Origin: Ketobacter sp.
GTDB lineage: Bacteria; Pseudomonadota; Gammaproteobacteria; Pseudomonadales; Ketobacteraceae
Reading direction: 5' to 3'
Assembly: GCF_003671495.1 (NCBI RefSeq)
Contig: NZ_RCHN01000019.1
Span: 1-64,000 of the forward strand
Length of the DNA stretch: 64,000 nt
The notes beneath the pieces were generated by a model. That model was not told the origin of the DNA and searched no databases. It saw only the letters and a program-made list of their open reading frames with translations. Each line of letters starts with the position of its first letter. The stretch's first letter is position 1. This document shows, one piece after another, positions 54,601-64,000 of this stretch. The position numbers and the translations under genes are program-made.

Positions 54601-56007
54601 ATGGCAGGCAAAACTTTGTATGACAAGTTGTGGGAAGCCCACGTTGTCAAACAGCGGGAAGACGGTACGGCGTTGATCTACATCGATCGTCAGTTGTTGC
54701 ACGAAGTCACGTCACCCCAGGCGTTTGAAGGTCTGCGTCTGGCCGGCCGCAAGCCCTGGCGGCTGGACGCCAACATCGCCACCCCGGATCACAATGTGCC
54801 CACCACCAATCGCAGCGGCCCCATTGAGGATGAAGTATCCCGCATTCAGGTACAAACCCTGGACGACAATTGCGACGAGTTCGGTATTCTGGAATTCAAA
54901 ATGAACGACGCCCGTCAGGGGATCGTGCACGTCATGGGGCCGGAGCAGGGCGCAACCTTGCCGGGCATGACCATTGTGTGCGGTGACAGCCACACGGCTA
55001 CCCATGGCGCGTTCGGGGCGTTGGCGCACGGGATCGGTACATCCGAGGTAGAGCACGTATTGGCTACCCAGTGCCTGATCCAGAAAAAAATGAAGAGCAT
55101 GCTGATCAAGGTGGATGGTGAGTTGGGCGCAGGCGTGACCGCGAAGGATGTCGTTCTGGCCATCATCGCCAAGATCGGCACCGCGGGCGGCACCGGTTAC
55201 GCCATTGAATTCGGTGGTTCGGTGATGCAAAGCCTGTCTATGGAAGGGCGCATGACTGTGTGCAACATGGCCATTGAAGGCGGTGCCCGCGCCGGGATGG
55301 TGGCGGTGGACGACAAGACCATCGAATACTTCAAGGGTCGCCCCTTCTCACCCAAAGGTGAGCAATGGGAACAGGCTGTCGAGTACTGGCGCACCTTACA
55401 CAGTGATGCCGACGCGCAATTCGACGCCGTGGTGGAGTTGGACGGCAGCCAGATCAAACCGCAGGTAAGCTGGGGTACGTCGCCGGAGATGGTGGTGGCA
55501 ATTGATGAAGCGTTGCCCGATCCGGCCGCAGAGTCCGACCCGGTAAAAGCCGAAGGCATGCGCCGTGCCTACGAATACATGGGCCTGAAGCCCGGCATCA
55601 CTATGGGCGACGTGGTGCCCGATCGCGTGTTCATCGGTTCCTGCACCAACTCGCGCATCGAGGATTTGCGCGCAGCGGCCGAGGTGGCCAAAGGCCGTAA
55701 AGTGTCCGCCAAAGTGAAGCAGGCCATGGTGGTACCCGGTTCCGGTTTGGTGAAGCAACAGGCTGAGGCCGAAGGACTGGACAAGATCTTCATGGAGGCT
55801 GGGTTTGAGTGGCGTGAGCCCGGATGTTCCATGTGTCTGGCCATGAACGCAGACCGTTTGGGGGATGGCGAGCACTGCGCGTCGACCTCCAACCGTAACT
55901 TCGAAGGTCGTCAGGGCTACGGTGGCCGCACTCATTTGGTCAGCCCCGCCATGGCGGCGGCGGCCGCGGTGGCCGGTCGTTTCGTCGATGTGCGTGAACT
56001 GAACTAA
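54601..56007 (+). CDS. leuC: 3-isopropylmalate dehydratase large subunit
   Basis: This 468-residue aconitase-family subunit carries the [4Fe-4S] cluster that isomerises 2- to 3-isopropylmalate in leucine synthesis. Cluster cysteines are in [14 protein letters not shown] and [11 protein letters not shown]. It begins [16 protein letters not shown], and [20 protein letters not shown] is an active-site block. It has a GAGAGGA ribosome-binding site. It is followed 17 bp later by leuD. Confidence 0.97.
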   Translation: MAGKTLYDKLWEAHVVKQREDGTALIYIDRQLLHEVTSPQAFEGLRLAGRKPWRLDANIATPDHNVPTTNRSGPIEDEVSRIQVQTLDDNCDEFGILEFKMNDARQGIVHVMGPEQGATLPGMTIVCGDSHTATHGAFGALAHGIGTSEVEHVLATQCLIQKKMKSMLIKVDGELGAGVTAKDVVLAIIAKIGTAGGTGYAIEFGGSVMQSLSMEGRMTVCNMAIEGGARAGMVAVDDKTIEYFKGRPFSPKGEQWEQAVEYWRTLHSDADAQFDAVVELDGSQIKPQVSWGTSPEMVVAIDEALPDPAAESDPVKAEGMRRAYEYMGLKPGITMGDVVPDRVFIGSCTNSRIEDLRAAAEVAKGRKVSAKVKQAMVVPGSGLVKQQAEAEGLDKIFMEAGFEWREPGCSMCLAMNADRLGDGEHCASTSNRNFEGRQGYGGRTHLVSPAMAAAAAVAGRFVDVRELN

Positions 56008-56024
56008 TCCAACGGAGAAGCAAC

Positions 56025-56672
56025 GTGGAAAAATTTACCCCTTTCGAAGGCATTGTGGCGCCGTTGGATCGTGCCAACGTCGACACTGACCTGATCATTC
56101 CCAAGCAGTTTTTGAAGTCCATCAAGCGCACCGGCTTTGGCCCGAACCTGTTTGATGAATTGCGCTACCTGGACGAGGGTCAGCCTGGCCAGGATTGCTC
56201 CAACCGACCTTTAAACCCGGATTTTGTATTGAACAAGCCCCGTTATAAAGGTGCCAGTGTGCTGTTGGCCCGGCGCAATTTCGGTTGTGGTTCCAGCCGT
56301 GAGCACGCACCCTGGGCATTGACTGACTTCGGTTTTCGTACGGTATTGGCGCCCAGTTTTGCGGATATCTTCTTTAATAACAGCTTTAAAAATGGTTTGT
56401 TACCTATTGTTTTATCTGAAGAAGTTATTGATCAATTGTTCAAAGAAACACAGGCTGCTGAAGGCTACCGCTTGACCGTGGATTTGGCCAGCCAGCAGAT
56501 CATTAAACCGGATGGCAGCACCATCGCTTTTGAGGTGGACCCATTCCGCAAGCACTGCTTACTGGAAGGCTTGGACGACATCGGGCTGACGTTACAGGAT
56601 GCCGATGCCATCCAGGAATACGAAGCCAAACGCCGTCAGACGGCACCCTGGTTGTTCGACGCCATCAAATAA
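56025..56672 (+). CDS. leuD: 3-isopropylmalate dehydratase small subunit
   Basis: This is a 215-residue swivel-domain partner of LeuC. It starts at GTG 56025 with GGAGAAG upstream. Family motifs are [20 protein letters not shown] and [18 protein letters not shown], which bind substrate, plus [16 protein letters not shown]. The length and order leuC-leuD-leuB are standard. Confidence 0.97.
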   Translation: MEKFTPFEGIVAPLDRANVDTDLIIPKQFLKSIKRTGFGPNLFDELRYLDEGQPGQDCSNRPLNPDFVLNKPRYKGASVLLARRNFGCGSSREHAPWALTDFGFRTVLAPSFADIFFNNSFKNGLLPIVLSEEVIDQLFKETQAAEGYRLTVDLASQQIIKPDGSTIAFEVDPFRKHCLLEGLDDIGLTLQDADAIQEYEAKRRQTAPWLFDAIK

Positions 56673-56699
56673 CACCACATTCAGGAACTGGAAAGACGC

Positions 56700-57785
56700 A
56701 TGTCCAAAAACATTCTGATCATGGCCGGAGACGGTATCGGCCCGGAAATTATGGAGCAGGCCGAGGCGGTGCTCCGCTTTGTGAGCGACGATGAAAACCT
56801 GGGTCTCACCTTTGACCACGCTTTGGTGGGCGGTTCCTCCATTGACGCCCACGGTGTGCCTCTCACCGATGAGGCCCTGGCCCAAGCCAAGGCCTCCGAC
56901 GCCATTCTGTTCGGTGCCATCGGAGGCCCGAAATGGGAGTCGTTGGACATCGCCATTCGCCCGGAAAAAGGCCTGCTGCGCCTGCGCTCCGAACTGGAGC
57001 TGTTCGGTAACCTGCGCCCGGCGATTTTGTATCCCCAGCTGGCATCGGCGTCCAGCCTCAAGCCAGAGCTGGTGTCCGGTCTGGATATCCTGATCGTGCG
57101 TGAGTTGACCGGGGGTATCTACTTTGGTAAGCCTCGCGGCATTCGTACCCTCGACAACGGCGAACGTCAGGGTTACAACACCTACGTGTACAGCGAATCC
57201 GAAATCGTCCGCATCGGCCGGGTGGCGTTCGAGGCGGCCATGAAGCGGGGCAAAAAACTCTGTTCCGTGGATAAAGCCAACGTATTGGAAGTGACCGAAT
57301 TGTGGCGCGAAGTGATCACTGAGTTGGGCAAGGAATACCCGGAAGTGGAGCTCAGCCACATGTACGTGGATAATGCCGCCATGCAGCTGATCCGGGCACC
57401 CAAACAGTTCGATGTGGTGGTGACCGGTAACATGTTTGGCGATATCCTGTCGGACGCGGCTGCCATGCTGACCGGATCGATCGGCATGCTGCCTTCGGCC
57501 TCCCTGGATAAGCACAATAAGGGCATGTACGAGCCCTGCCATGGCTCCGCCCCGGACATTGCCGGCCAGGGAATCGCCAACCCGTTGGCGACCATCCTGT
57601 CCGCGGCCATGATGCTGCGCTATTCCCTGGGCTTCGGCGCCACCGCAGACCGCTTGGAAGCGGCCGTCGCCACGGTGCTGGACCAGGGTTATCGCACCGC
57701 CGACATTTACACCGAAGGCACCCGGAAAGTCAGCACCTCGCAAATGGGCGAGGCCGTACTGAGTGCTTTGAAATCCAGTAATTAA
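56700..57785 (+). CDS. leuB: 3-isopropylmalate dehydrogenase
   Basis: This is a 361-residue NAD-dependent oxidative decarboxylase that produces 2-oxoisocaproate. It begins [20 protein letters not shown]. Substrate-binding [20 protein letters not shown], the Tyr in [11 protein letters not shown] and the metal-binding [20 protein letters not shown] are intact. It is third in the leu operon, 27 bp after leuD and 38 bp before asd. Confidence 0.97.
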   Translation: MSKNILIMAGDGIGPEIMEQAEAVLRFVSDDENLGLTFDHALVGGSSIDAHGVPLTDEALAQAKASDAILFGAIGGPKWESLDIAIRPEKGLLRLRSELELFGNLRPAILYPQLASASSLKPELVSGLDILIVRELTGGIYFGKPRGIRTLDNGERQGYNTYVYSESEIVRIGRVAFEAAMKRGKKLCSVDKANVLEVTELWREVITELGKEYPEVELSHMYVDNAAMQLIRAPKQFDVVVTGNMFGDILSDAAAMLTGSIGMLPSASLDKHNKGMYEPCHGSAPDIAGQGIANPLATILSAAMMLRYSLGFGATADRLEAAVATVLDQGYRTADIYTEGTRKVSTSQMGEAVLSALKSSN

Positions 57786-57823
57786 TCCGTAATCAGGTAA
57801 CCAGAAGGTTCAAGAAGGGTATT

Positions 57824-58846
57824 ATGACCAAGACTTATGACGTAGCCGTCGTTGGCGCCACCGGAGCGGTGGGTGAAACCATGATGCGAGTGCTGGAAGA
57901 ACGTAACTTCCCCGTGGGTAACCTGTACCCCCTGGCCAGCGAACGTTCCGAAGGTAAGATCGTTCAGTTCAAAGGCAAAAACATCCGCATCCAGAACCTG
58001 GCGGATTTTGACTTTTCCAAGGTCCAGATCGGTTTGTTCTCAGCCGGTGGTTCCATTTCTGAAGAGTATGCTCCCAAAGCGGCTGCGGCGGGGTGTGTGG
58101 TGATCGACAACACCTCCCATTTCCGTTATGACGATGACATCCCGCTGGTGGTGCCTGAAGTCAACCCCCACAAAATTGCCGACTATAAAACCCGCGGCAT
58201 CATCGCCAATCCCAACTGTTCCACCATCCAGATGCTGGTGGCGCTGAAGCCTATTTATGACGCTGTGGGCATCGAGCGTATCAACGTGGCCACCTACCAG
58301 GCCGTGTCCGGTACCGGTAAGGAAGCCATCGAGGAACTGGCGGTGCAGACCCGCGACCTGCTGAACGGTCAACCGGTGAAGTCCGAAGTCTACCCCAAGC
58401 AGATCGCCTTCAACGCCCTGCCGCACATCGATGTGTTCCAGGAAAACGGCTACACCAAAGAAGAAATGAAAATGGTGTGGGAGACCAAGAAAATCTTCGG
58501 CGACGAGGCCATTGTGGTGAACCCCACCTGCGTGCGCATTCCGGTGTTTTATGGCCACTCAGAGGCGGTACACATTGAAACCCGGGACAAGATCACGGCA
58601 GAACAGGTCACCGAGCTGCTGAGCAAGGCTCCCGGCGTCAAGGTGTTGGATACCCGAAAAGCCGGTGGTTACCCGACCCCGGTAACCGAGGCCGTGGACA
58701 AGGACGACACCTTTGTAGGCCGGATCCGCGAAGATATTTCCCACCCCCGTGGAATCAACCTGTGGGTCGTGGCAGACAACGTGCGTAAGGGGGCGGCCAC
58801 CAATAGCGTCCAAATCGCCGAAGAGTTGATAAAACACTATTTATAA
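57824..58846 (+). CDS. asd: Aspartate-semialdehyde dehydrogenase
   Basis: This 340-residue NADPH-dependent enzyme makes aspartate semialdehyde for lysine, threonine, methionine and diaminopimelate synthesis. It opens with VAVVGATGAVGETMMRVLEE. The catalytic Cys is in ANPNCSTIQMLVALKP, and the active-site His is in VFYGHSEAVHIETRD. It follows leuB in the order known from Pseudomonas. A possible terminator hairpin lies 95 bp downstream. Confidence 0.97.
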   Translation: MTKTYDVAVVGATGAVGETMMRVLEERNFPVGNLYPLASERSEGKIVQFKGKNIRIQNLADFDFSKVQIGLFSAGGSISEEYAPKAAAAGCVVIDNTSHFRYDDDIPLVVPEVNPHKIADYKTRGIIANPNCSTIQMLVALKPIYDAVGIERINVATYQAVSGTGKEAIEELAVQTRDLLNGQPVKSEVYPKQIAFNALPHIDVFQENGYTKEEMKMVWETKKIFGDEAIVVNPTCVRIPVFYGHSEAVHIETRDKITAEQVTELLSKAPGVKVLDTRKAGGYPTPVTEAVDKDDTFVGRIREDISHPRGINLWVVADNVRKGAATNSVQIAEELIKHYL

Positions 58847-59165
58847 TTGATACTTACCTCAATATTGTCAGGCTGGTTCTAGATTAATCGGGTAACTGGA
58901 TCACGATTATTCAAGAATTTGCCTGACAACCGCAAATTGAAAGCTATCCTTGTTAGGGGTAGCTATCAAATTTTTGAATGGCTCTCCTAAGCAAGTTAAT
59001 TAGTTAGTAAATCAGCAAGTTGCTGGATTCGTATTTGTTGCATACGGGTTGTATCAGGGGATTGCCCAGCCTAGCCGTGAGGCCGCCTAGACCTAACGTA
59101 ACAAATTTAAGAAAAACGAAAGGATGGCGTAGCTGTCCAGTGGTCATATAGCGAAGGAATAGATA
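58847..59165. other. asd-fimV intergenic region, 319 bp
   Basis: I see no gene here. A 9-bp stem-loop (58942-58964, AGCTATCCT with GGGGTAGCT, allowing G-U pairs) is followed by ATCAAATTTTT and may terminate the asd transcript. The remaining 190 bp probably hold the fimV promoter and a long leader; no clear -35/-10 pair was found. The fimV ribosome-binding site is AAGGA at 59153-59157. Confidence 0.5.
58942..58975 (+). terminator. Possible terminator after asd
   Basis: AGCTATCCT and GGGGTAGCT form a stem with two G-U pairs around TGTTA, followed after six bases by five T residues. It is weaker than the other terminators in the window. Confidence 0.4.
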
Positions 59166-62100
59166 ATGGTTCGTAAACTTGCCGCTGCAATGCTTGGTGT
59201 GGGAGTGTTTATCCCCGGGTTGGCCAACGCACTGGGTTTGGGCGAAATCAAGCTCAATTCAGCTTTGAGTGAACCGCTGGATGCAGAGATCGAACTGGTA
59301 CAGGTTCGGGAGCTGACCTCCAACGAGATTCTGCCTTCACTGGCTGCCCAGGAAGATTTCGCAGCCGCCCAAGTGGAACGCTATCACTTTCTTACCGACC
59401 TGAAGTTCGAAGTTACCGTCAATGAAAAGGGTAAGTCGATTATCAAGGTACGGTCACGCAAACCGGTCAAAGAGCCCTTTCTGAATTTCCTGGTGGAAGT
59501 GAACTGGCCGGCCGGCCGTTTGCTGCGGGAATACACTCTGTTCCTGGACCCGCCTACCTACAGTAAACAACCCGCTGCTCCGGTTTCTGCGCCCAGTACG
59601 GCCGCTGCCGCACCGGCGAGCCGAGCCAAACCGGTTACCACTACCTATCAGCCCACCACCTCTCCCCAAACTTCCTACAGCAGTGGGGAGTACGCCCAGG
59701 GTGGTGAGGCCGGTGACTATACCATCGGTTCCAACGACAGCCTTTGGTCCATCGCCAAGAGTATGAAGCCTTCTGACCGTGTCAGCATTCAACAAACCAT
59801 GCTGGCCATTCAGCGCAAAAATCCCGATGCGTTCATCGACGGCAATATCAATTTGTTGAAGAAGGGCGCTGTTCTGCGCGCACCCACCGAAGATGAGGTG
59901 TTGCAGCTGGACAACCGGGATGCAATGGCCATTGCCGCTGAGCAAAACCGTCAGTGGCGGGAACGCGCCGGTATTGCCGAACCGGAAGCCCGTCAAATCG
60001 ACCTGAGCGGTCGCAGTGTGACCCGGGAGCAGGATGCCGGAGCCCGCAGCGAACCGGATCAGCTGAAGCTGGTGTCCGCCGGCACCAGCTCAGGCAACAG
60101 CGGGCAGGGCGGCAACGCGGACAGTGGCGAGCTGCGCAATCAGCTGGCGGTTGCGGAAGAGAACATAGACAAATTCAAGCTGGAGAACGATGACCTCCGG
60201 CTTCGGTTGTCCGATCTTGAAGATCAGTTGGACACCTCTGAAAAAGTACTGACGCTCAAAGATGAGCAGATCGCCGCGCTGCAGGCCAAATTGCGCGAAC
60301 TGGAGGCAGCCCGGCAAGAGGCCGCACAACAGCAAGCCGATGTGACGTCCGCTGCGGCACCTGCTGGGGAACCCGCAGCGACCGCGCCAGGCAGCCAGGC
60401 TCCGGGCACTGAGGGCATGGCTGATGCCGGTACCGCCGAGCCCGAATTACCAGAGGACGCTTTGGTTGAAGGTGGTGAGCAAGGGGAGCTGTTAGCACCG
60501 GAAGAACCCGGCGAAGAGGTGGATTATAACTTCGCGGAAGAACCTCTGGAGCCTCCATCCGACGTGGCGGCACAAACACCTGGGTCAGAAACGGCGGAGC
60601 AGACTCCGGTATCCGGCGTAGAGATGGAATCCCCAGCGGAGCCCAAACCGGAAACCCAGCCGCAACCCGTTCCTCAGCAAAAAGACCTGATGAGCCAGAT
60701 TCTGGAGAACCCGTTGTATCTGGCTGCCGGTGGTGGTGCGATCCTGCTGTTGATCGTGCTCGGATTGTTAGCCGCTCGTCGCAAGCAGGCTGCAGACCAG
60801 CTGGAGGAAGAGATCCCGGATGAGTTTGAGTTGCCTGAGGCGCAAGGTGACGACGGCCTGATGGAGTTGGACTCCGTCAATCTGGAAGAAGATGACGCCT
60901 TTGAAGAAGCCGTTGAGGCCAGCGCCGAAGAGGAAACGGTTCCCCAGACTTCCGATGTGATCGGCGAGGCGGACATCTACATCGCCTACGGTCGATTCCC
61001 CCAGGCCATTGAGATGCTGGAGAATGCGGCGGAGAAAGAACCCAACCGCGCTGATATCCGACTCAAACTTTGTGAAGTCTGTGCTGAGGCCAATGAGCCA
61101 GAAGTGTTCATGAACCACTACAGAGTCCTGCAGGATGTAGGCTCCGCAGCGGATGTGAGCAAGGCAGAGGGCATGCGTGAAAAGCTGGGAGTTCTGCCCG
61201 ACAGCGACCTGGATGACGTTGCCATGGGTGACTCGATGGAGCCCACCGATGACTTCTCCGGCGACGAAACGCTGCTGGCGGAGTCGAGCACTGACGACTT
61301 CGACTTTGACAGTCTGGAGCCCGCTGGCTCCGGCGAATCCTCCCTGGAGAGTGAGCTGGAACAGGAATCGGATACCGGCCTGGATTTCGATCTGGGGGAC
61401 CTGGAAGACACCGGTGCCAGTTTCACTGCGGAGTCCTCATTTGACTCTGAGCAAAAAGACAGTTCAGAAACCCTGGAAGACGCCGGGAAAAGCGAAGAAG
61501 TGGCCGGTTTGGACTTCGATCTGAATCTTAATCTGGAAGACGAGGCGACGGACACTGAGTCTGCGCAACCGGCGGACAGCCTGGACTTCGACCTGGACAC
61601 CGGATTTGAGACAGAAGCCAACCCAACGGCGGACTTGCAGCCGGAGCAATCCGAAACCGAGCAAGCGAAAGCCGATGATTCGACTCTGGATTTCGATACG
61701 GATTTCTCGCTGGATGAAGTGAGTGGTAGCGGTGCCGAATCCGATGATGCTCTTACCATGGATTTCGAAGCACCGGCACAGCCCAGCGAATCCTCTCCTC
61801 TGGATTCGGCCGACAATAATGCCATGGACTTCGATTTGGATTTCGACAGCTCTACCACTGAGCTGGACGATACTCCCACCATGGATTTCTCTGAGGAAAC
61901 GTCCGCATTGCAGGGCGGCGGGGAACTGAATACAGAAGACTCTGGCGCAGACGAGGAGCCGATGCTGGATTCCCAGTCCGCGGCCCAGTTAGCCGATGAG
62001 TTGGACCTGGATCTGGATGGGGATTTTCTCGATAGCCCGGAACTGGATGCGACTCCGCTGGTAGACAATCCAGAAGAGAGCCCTTCCCTGGACATCGAAG

Positions 62101-62423
62101 CACCTTCGCTGGACGATACTTTCGAATCGGCAGCCAGCGACTTCGAACCTGAAGCGACGGATGACGACCAGACCATCATCACCAGCATGACTCCGCCGTC
62201 TGCTCCCACTGCGCCAGCGGCCAACGATATGTCCGACGCCGGCGAAGAGCTGGATTTCCTCTCCGATGCGGATGAGGCCTCCACCAAGTTGGATCTGGCC
62301 AGGGCCTACATTGACATGGGCGATCGCGACGGGGCCAAAGACATTCTGGACGAAGTCATGATCGAAGGTAACGATAACCAGAAAACCGAAGCGAAGGAGT
62401 TGCTCACTCGGCTGGAGTCTTGA
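59166..62423 (+). CDS. fimV: FimV/HubP polar landmark protein
   Basis: This is a 1085-residue inner-membrane protein that organises the cell pole, twitching motility and chemoreceptors. A signal peptide (about 1-22) is followed by GLGEIKLNSALSEPLDAEIE. A LysM peptidoglycan-binding domain lies at about 187-250 (YTIGSNDSLWSIAKSM). A coiled coil follows at about 325-390, then a transmembrane segment at about 517-537 (AAGGGAILLLIVLGLLAARR). The cytoplasmic part has a TPR-like motif (about 598-655), a long acidic region with repeated LDFDLD-like elements, and the conserved FimV C-terminal domain (LDLARAYIDMGDRDGAKDIL). It is followed by a terminator, then truA. Confidence 0.95.
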   Translation: MVRKLAAAMLGVGVFIPGLANALGLGEIKLNSALSEPLDAEIELVQVRELTSNEILPSLAAQEDFAAAQVERYHFLTDLKFEVTVNEKGKSIIKVRSRKPVKEPFLNFLVEVNWPAGRLLREYTLFLDPPTYSKQPAAPVSAPSTAAAAPASRAKPVTTTYQPTTSPQTSYSSGEYAQGGEAGDYTIGSNDSLWSIAKSMKPSDRVSIQQTMLAIQRKNPDAFIDGNINLLKKGAVLRAPTEDEVLQLDNRDAMAIAAEQNRQWRERAGIAEPEARQIDLSGRSVTREQDAGARSEPDQLKLVSAGTSSGNSGQGGNADSGELRNQLAVAEENIDKFKLENDDLRLRLSDLEDQLDTSEKVLTLKDEQIAALQAKLRELEAARQEAAQQQADVTSAAAPAGEPAATAPGSQAPGTEGMADAGTAEPELPEDALVEGGEQGELLAPEEPGEEVDYNFAEEPLEPPSDVAAQTPGSETAEQTPVSGVEMESPAEPKPETQPQPVPQQKDLMSQILENPLYLAAGGGAILLLIVLGLLAARRKQAADQLEEEIPDEFELPEAQGDDGLMELDSVNLEEDDAFEEAVEASAEEETVPQTSDVIGEADIYIAYGRFPQAIEMLENAAEKEPNRADIRLKLCEVCAEANEPEVFMNHYRVLQDVGSAADVSKAEGMREKLGVLPDSDLDDVAMGDSMEPTDDFSGDETLLAESSTDDFDFDSLEPAGSGESSLESELEQESDTGLDFDLGDLEDTGASFTAESSFDSEQKDSSETLEDAGKSEEVAGLDFDLNLNLEDEATDTESAQPADSLDFDLDTGFETEANPTADLQPEQSETEQAKADDSTLDFDTDFSLDEVSGSGAESDDALTMDFEAPAQPSESSPLDSADNNAMDFDLDFDSSTTELDDTPTMDFSEETSALQGGGELNTEDSGADEEPMLDSQSAAQLADELDLDLDGDFLDSPELDATPLVDNPEESPSLDIEAPSLDDTFESAASDFEPEATDDDQTIITSMTPPSAPTAPAANDMSDAGEELDFLSDADEASTKLDLARAYIDMGDRDGAKDILDEVMIEGNDNQKTEAKELLTRLES

Positions 62424-62454
62424 TAAAGCCGGAACAACTTCGTAAGATTTGCAG

Positions 62455-62480
62455 AAGAGGGCCTTAGTGGCCCTCTTTTC
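62455..62480 (+). terminator. Intrinsic terminator after fimV
   Basis: AAGAGGGCC and GGCCCTCTT form a perfect 9-bp stem with a 5-nt loop (TTAGT), continuing into a T-tract. It separates fimV from truA. Confidence 0.9.
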
Positions 62481-62530
62481 GTTTCAGGTGATTGAGCTTT
62501 AACGGGAATTGCTGATCAGAAGGGGCAGCT

Positions 62531-63322
62531 ATGCGGGTGGCGTTGGGTGTGGAGTACGATGGAAGCCAATATTGCGGCTGGCAGCGCCAGAAACACGATC
62601 CCCAAACGGTGCAGGAACAGCTTGAGAACGCGCTGTCGAAAGTGGCCAATCATCCGGTGCAGGTTATTTGCGCGGGCCGCACCGACACTGGTGTGCATGG
62701 GGTAGGGCAGGTAGTACACTTTGATACCGAATCCGAACGCTCGGATAAAGGCTGGATCTTCGGCTGTAACACCAATCTTCCTGACAGCATCTCTGTGCGC
62801 TGGGCGCAACCGGTGGCCGCTGACTTTCATGCGCGTTTTTCGGCCACCTCCCGGGCCTATCGCTATGTGATTTATAACCATCCCGTGCGCCCGGCATTAG
62901 GGATTCGGCATCTGACCTGGAACTACCGCCCCCTTGACGTGGAGCTTATGCAGCAGGCCGCCGATGCCCTGGTGGGTGAGCATGATTTCAGTTCATTTCA
63001 GGCCCAGGGTTGCCAGGCCAAGTCCCCCATTCGGACCATCCATCACATTCGTCTGTCTCGTCGCGGCCGACTGATTATCATGGATATTCAGGCCAATGCG
63101 TTTCTGCAGCATATGGTGCGCAATATCGCCGGGGTATTGATGGCCATTGGCTGCGGCAAAGAGCCTCTGCCGTGGATTCAGGAGGTGCTGGCGCACCGGA
63201 ATCGAACCCTGGGCGGGGTCACAGCACCACCCTACGGTCTCTTCTTCATGCGGGTAGGGTACCCGGACCATTTCAATATTCCGGCACCGGAACCCGATGT
63301 GCCGTTCATGCCTTTGCTTTAG
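62531..63322 (+). CDS. truA: tRNA pseudouridine(38-40) synthase
   Basis: This 263-residue enzyme isomerises uridines 38-40 in the anticodon arm of tRNAs. The catalytic Asp is in [20 protein letters not shown]. It begins [20 protein letters not shown]. The C-terminal [19 protein letters not shown] is conserved. The ribosome-binding site is AGAAGGGG. The order fimV-truA-trpF is that of Pseudomonas genomes. Confidence 0.97.
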   Translation: MRVALGVEYDGSQYCGWQRQKHDPQTVQEQLENALSKVANHPVQVICAGRTDTGVHGVGQVVHFDTESERSDKGWIFGCNTNLPDSISVRWAQPVAADFHARFSATSRAYRYVIYNHPVRPALGIRHLTWNYRPLDVELMQQAADALVGEHDFSSFQAQGCQAKSPIRTIHHIRLSRRGRLIIMDIQANAFLQHMVRNIAGVLMAIGCGKEPLPWIQEVLAHRNRTLGGVTAPPYGLFFMRVGYPDHFNIPAPEPDVPFMPLL

Positions 63323-63389
63323 ATCTGCTTCCACCGGGTTTTCTGATAAACTGGCCCGCTTTGACCATCCAGGATTCAGGAATAGGCCT

Positions 63390-64000
63390 TTGACTCGGGT
63401 AAAGATTTGTGGAATCACCAACCTGCCGGATGCGCTGGCGGCCGCCGCTGCAGGAGCCGATGCGCTGGGCTTCGTTTTCTATGAGCCCAGCCCTCGTTGC
63501 GTCAACATTGACGCGGCCAAAACCATTTTGGCGGAACTTCCCCCATTTGTGACCACGGTTGGCTTGTTCGTGAATGCGGAACAGGCTTTTCTGGAGTCGG
63601 TTCTGGGGCGGCTGCCGTTGGATTTGCTGCAATTTCATGGCGATGAGACGGAAGCGGAATGCCGCCAATGGGGGCGGCCCTACATCAAGGCCCTGCGCAT
63701 GCAAGAAGGTCTTGATTTAGTAGAGCAATGTCAGACATATCACAGCAGTCGTGGTATTCTTCTCGACGCTTTCGTGGCAGGCAAACCCGGCGGCACCGGC
63801 CAGGTGTTCGACTGGAATACCATCCCGCCTGGACTGGAGAAACCCATTGTCCTGGCTGGCGGGTTGGACCCATCCAATGTGGGGGCCGCCGTGAAACAGG
63901 TCCGCCCCTGGGCCGTAGACGTCAGTGGTGGCGTTGAGGCGGCCAAGGGAGTGAAAGACCACGCCCTGATCAAAGCTTTTATCACAGGAGTACACAGTGT
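63390..64000 (+). CDS. trpF: Phosphoribosylanthranilate isomerase, cut by the window end
   Basis: This is the tryptophan-pathway enzyme that isomerises N-(5-phosphoribosyl)anthranilate. A TTG at 63390 starts [20 protein letters not shown], whose KICGIT is the family signature, and AGGAATAGG lies upstream. Later blocks are [32 protein letters not shown] and the phosphate-binding [10 protein letters not shown] and VDVSGGVE. About 203 codons are present with no stop before base 64000. Since TrpF is about 205-210 residues, only the last few residues are missing. Confidence 0.93.
   Translation, partial: MTRVKICGITNLPDALAAAAAGADALGFVFYEPSPRCVNIDAAKTILAELPPFVTTVGLFVNAEQAFLESVLGRLPLDLLQFHGDETEAECRQWGRPYIKALRMQEGLDLVEQCQTYHSSRGILLDAFVAGKPGGTGQVFDWNTIPPGLEKPIVLAGGLDPSNVGAAVKQVRPWAVDVSGGVEAAKGVKDHALIKAFITGVHS

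Noticed and set aside
61118..62287. 389-codon serine-rich open frame on the minus strand
   Set aside because: It is the mirror of the acidic Asp/Glu/Ser-rich fimV repeats. Low complexity explains the long stop-free run.

Overview
The window is ordinary, densely packed chromosome from a gammaproteobacterium. Three blocks keep the gene order of Pseudomonas-type genomes: sucA-sucB-lpdA-sucC-sucD; prmB/aroC/MFS/mtnB-mtnD-mtnC; and leuC-leuD-leuB-asd-fimV-truA-trpF. Between them lie genes typical of lipid- or hydrocarbon-using marine Pseudomonadales/Oceanospirillales-like bacteria (cytochrome P450, acyl-CoA ligase, GMC oxidoreductase, paired thioesterases, an ethylmalonyl-CoA pathway operon). The organism assignment is inference. 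I saw no rRNA, tRNA, CRISPR array, insertion sequence or prophage.

Layout. 0.1-8.0 kb: 2-oxoglutarate dehydrogenase complex and succinyl-CoA synthetase, each unit closed by a clear terminator. 8.1-12.0 kb: an LPLAT-type acyltransferase, then a two-gene cyclic-di-GMP module (YfiR-like periplasmic protein plus a CHASE8/HAMP/PAS/GGDEF/EAL protein). 12.1-15.4 kb: a TetR regulator divergent from a cytochrome P450, and a RES/Xre toxin-antitoxin pair. 15.4-21.0 kb: a minus-strand cluster of aldehyde dehydrogenase, small unknown protein, GMC oxidoreductase, PLP-dependent aldolase/deaminase-like protein and EamA transporter. 21.1-24.2 kb: DUF599 protein, two overlapping PaaI-type thioesterases and an unrecognised membrane protein. 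24.2-27.0 kb: lutABC for L-lactate oxidation. 27.1-34.0 kb: htpG with a near-consensus sigma-32 promoter, gpsA, DUF4389, sixA, an acyl-CoA ligase and an alpha/beta hydrolase.

34.0-41.5 kb is the most interesting part. A minus-strand operon encodes an HpcH/HpaI-fold lyase, methylsuccinyl-CoA dehydrogenase, mesaconyl-CoA hydratase, ethylmalonyl-CoA mutase and the MeaB chaperone. This is most of the lower half of the ethylmalonyl-CoA pathway of acetyl-CoA assimilation, best known from alphaproteobacteria and actinomycetes. Its lyase is about 150 residues longer than, and divergent from, the usual malyl/methylmalyl-CoA lyase. Crotonyl-CoA carboxylase/reductase and the epimerase are not in the window.

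41.9-46.0 kb: a large putative lipase-like lipoprotein, an SDR dehydrogenase, a DUF4892 protein and a possible 46-residue arginine-rich small protein. 46.1-53.6 kb: prmB, aroC, an MFS transporter, methionine salvage genes mtnBDC, a gamma-glutamylcyclotransferase-like protein, a homocysteine S-methyltransferase-like protein and a divergent TetR with a perfect operator-like palindrome. 53.6-64.0 kb: a LysR regulator divergent from leuCDB, asd, the polar hub protein FimV, truA, and trpF cut by the window edge.
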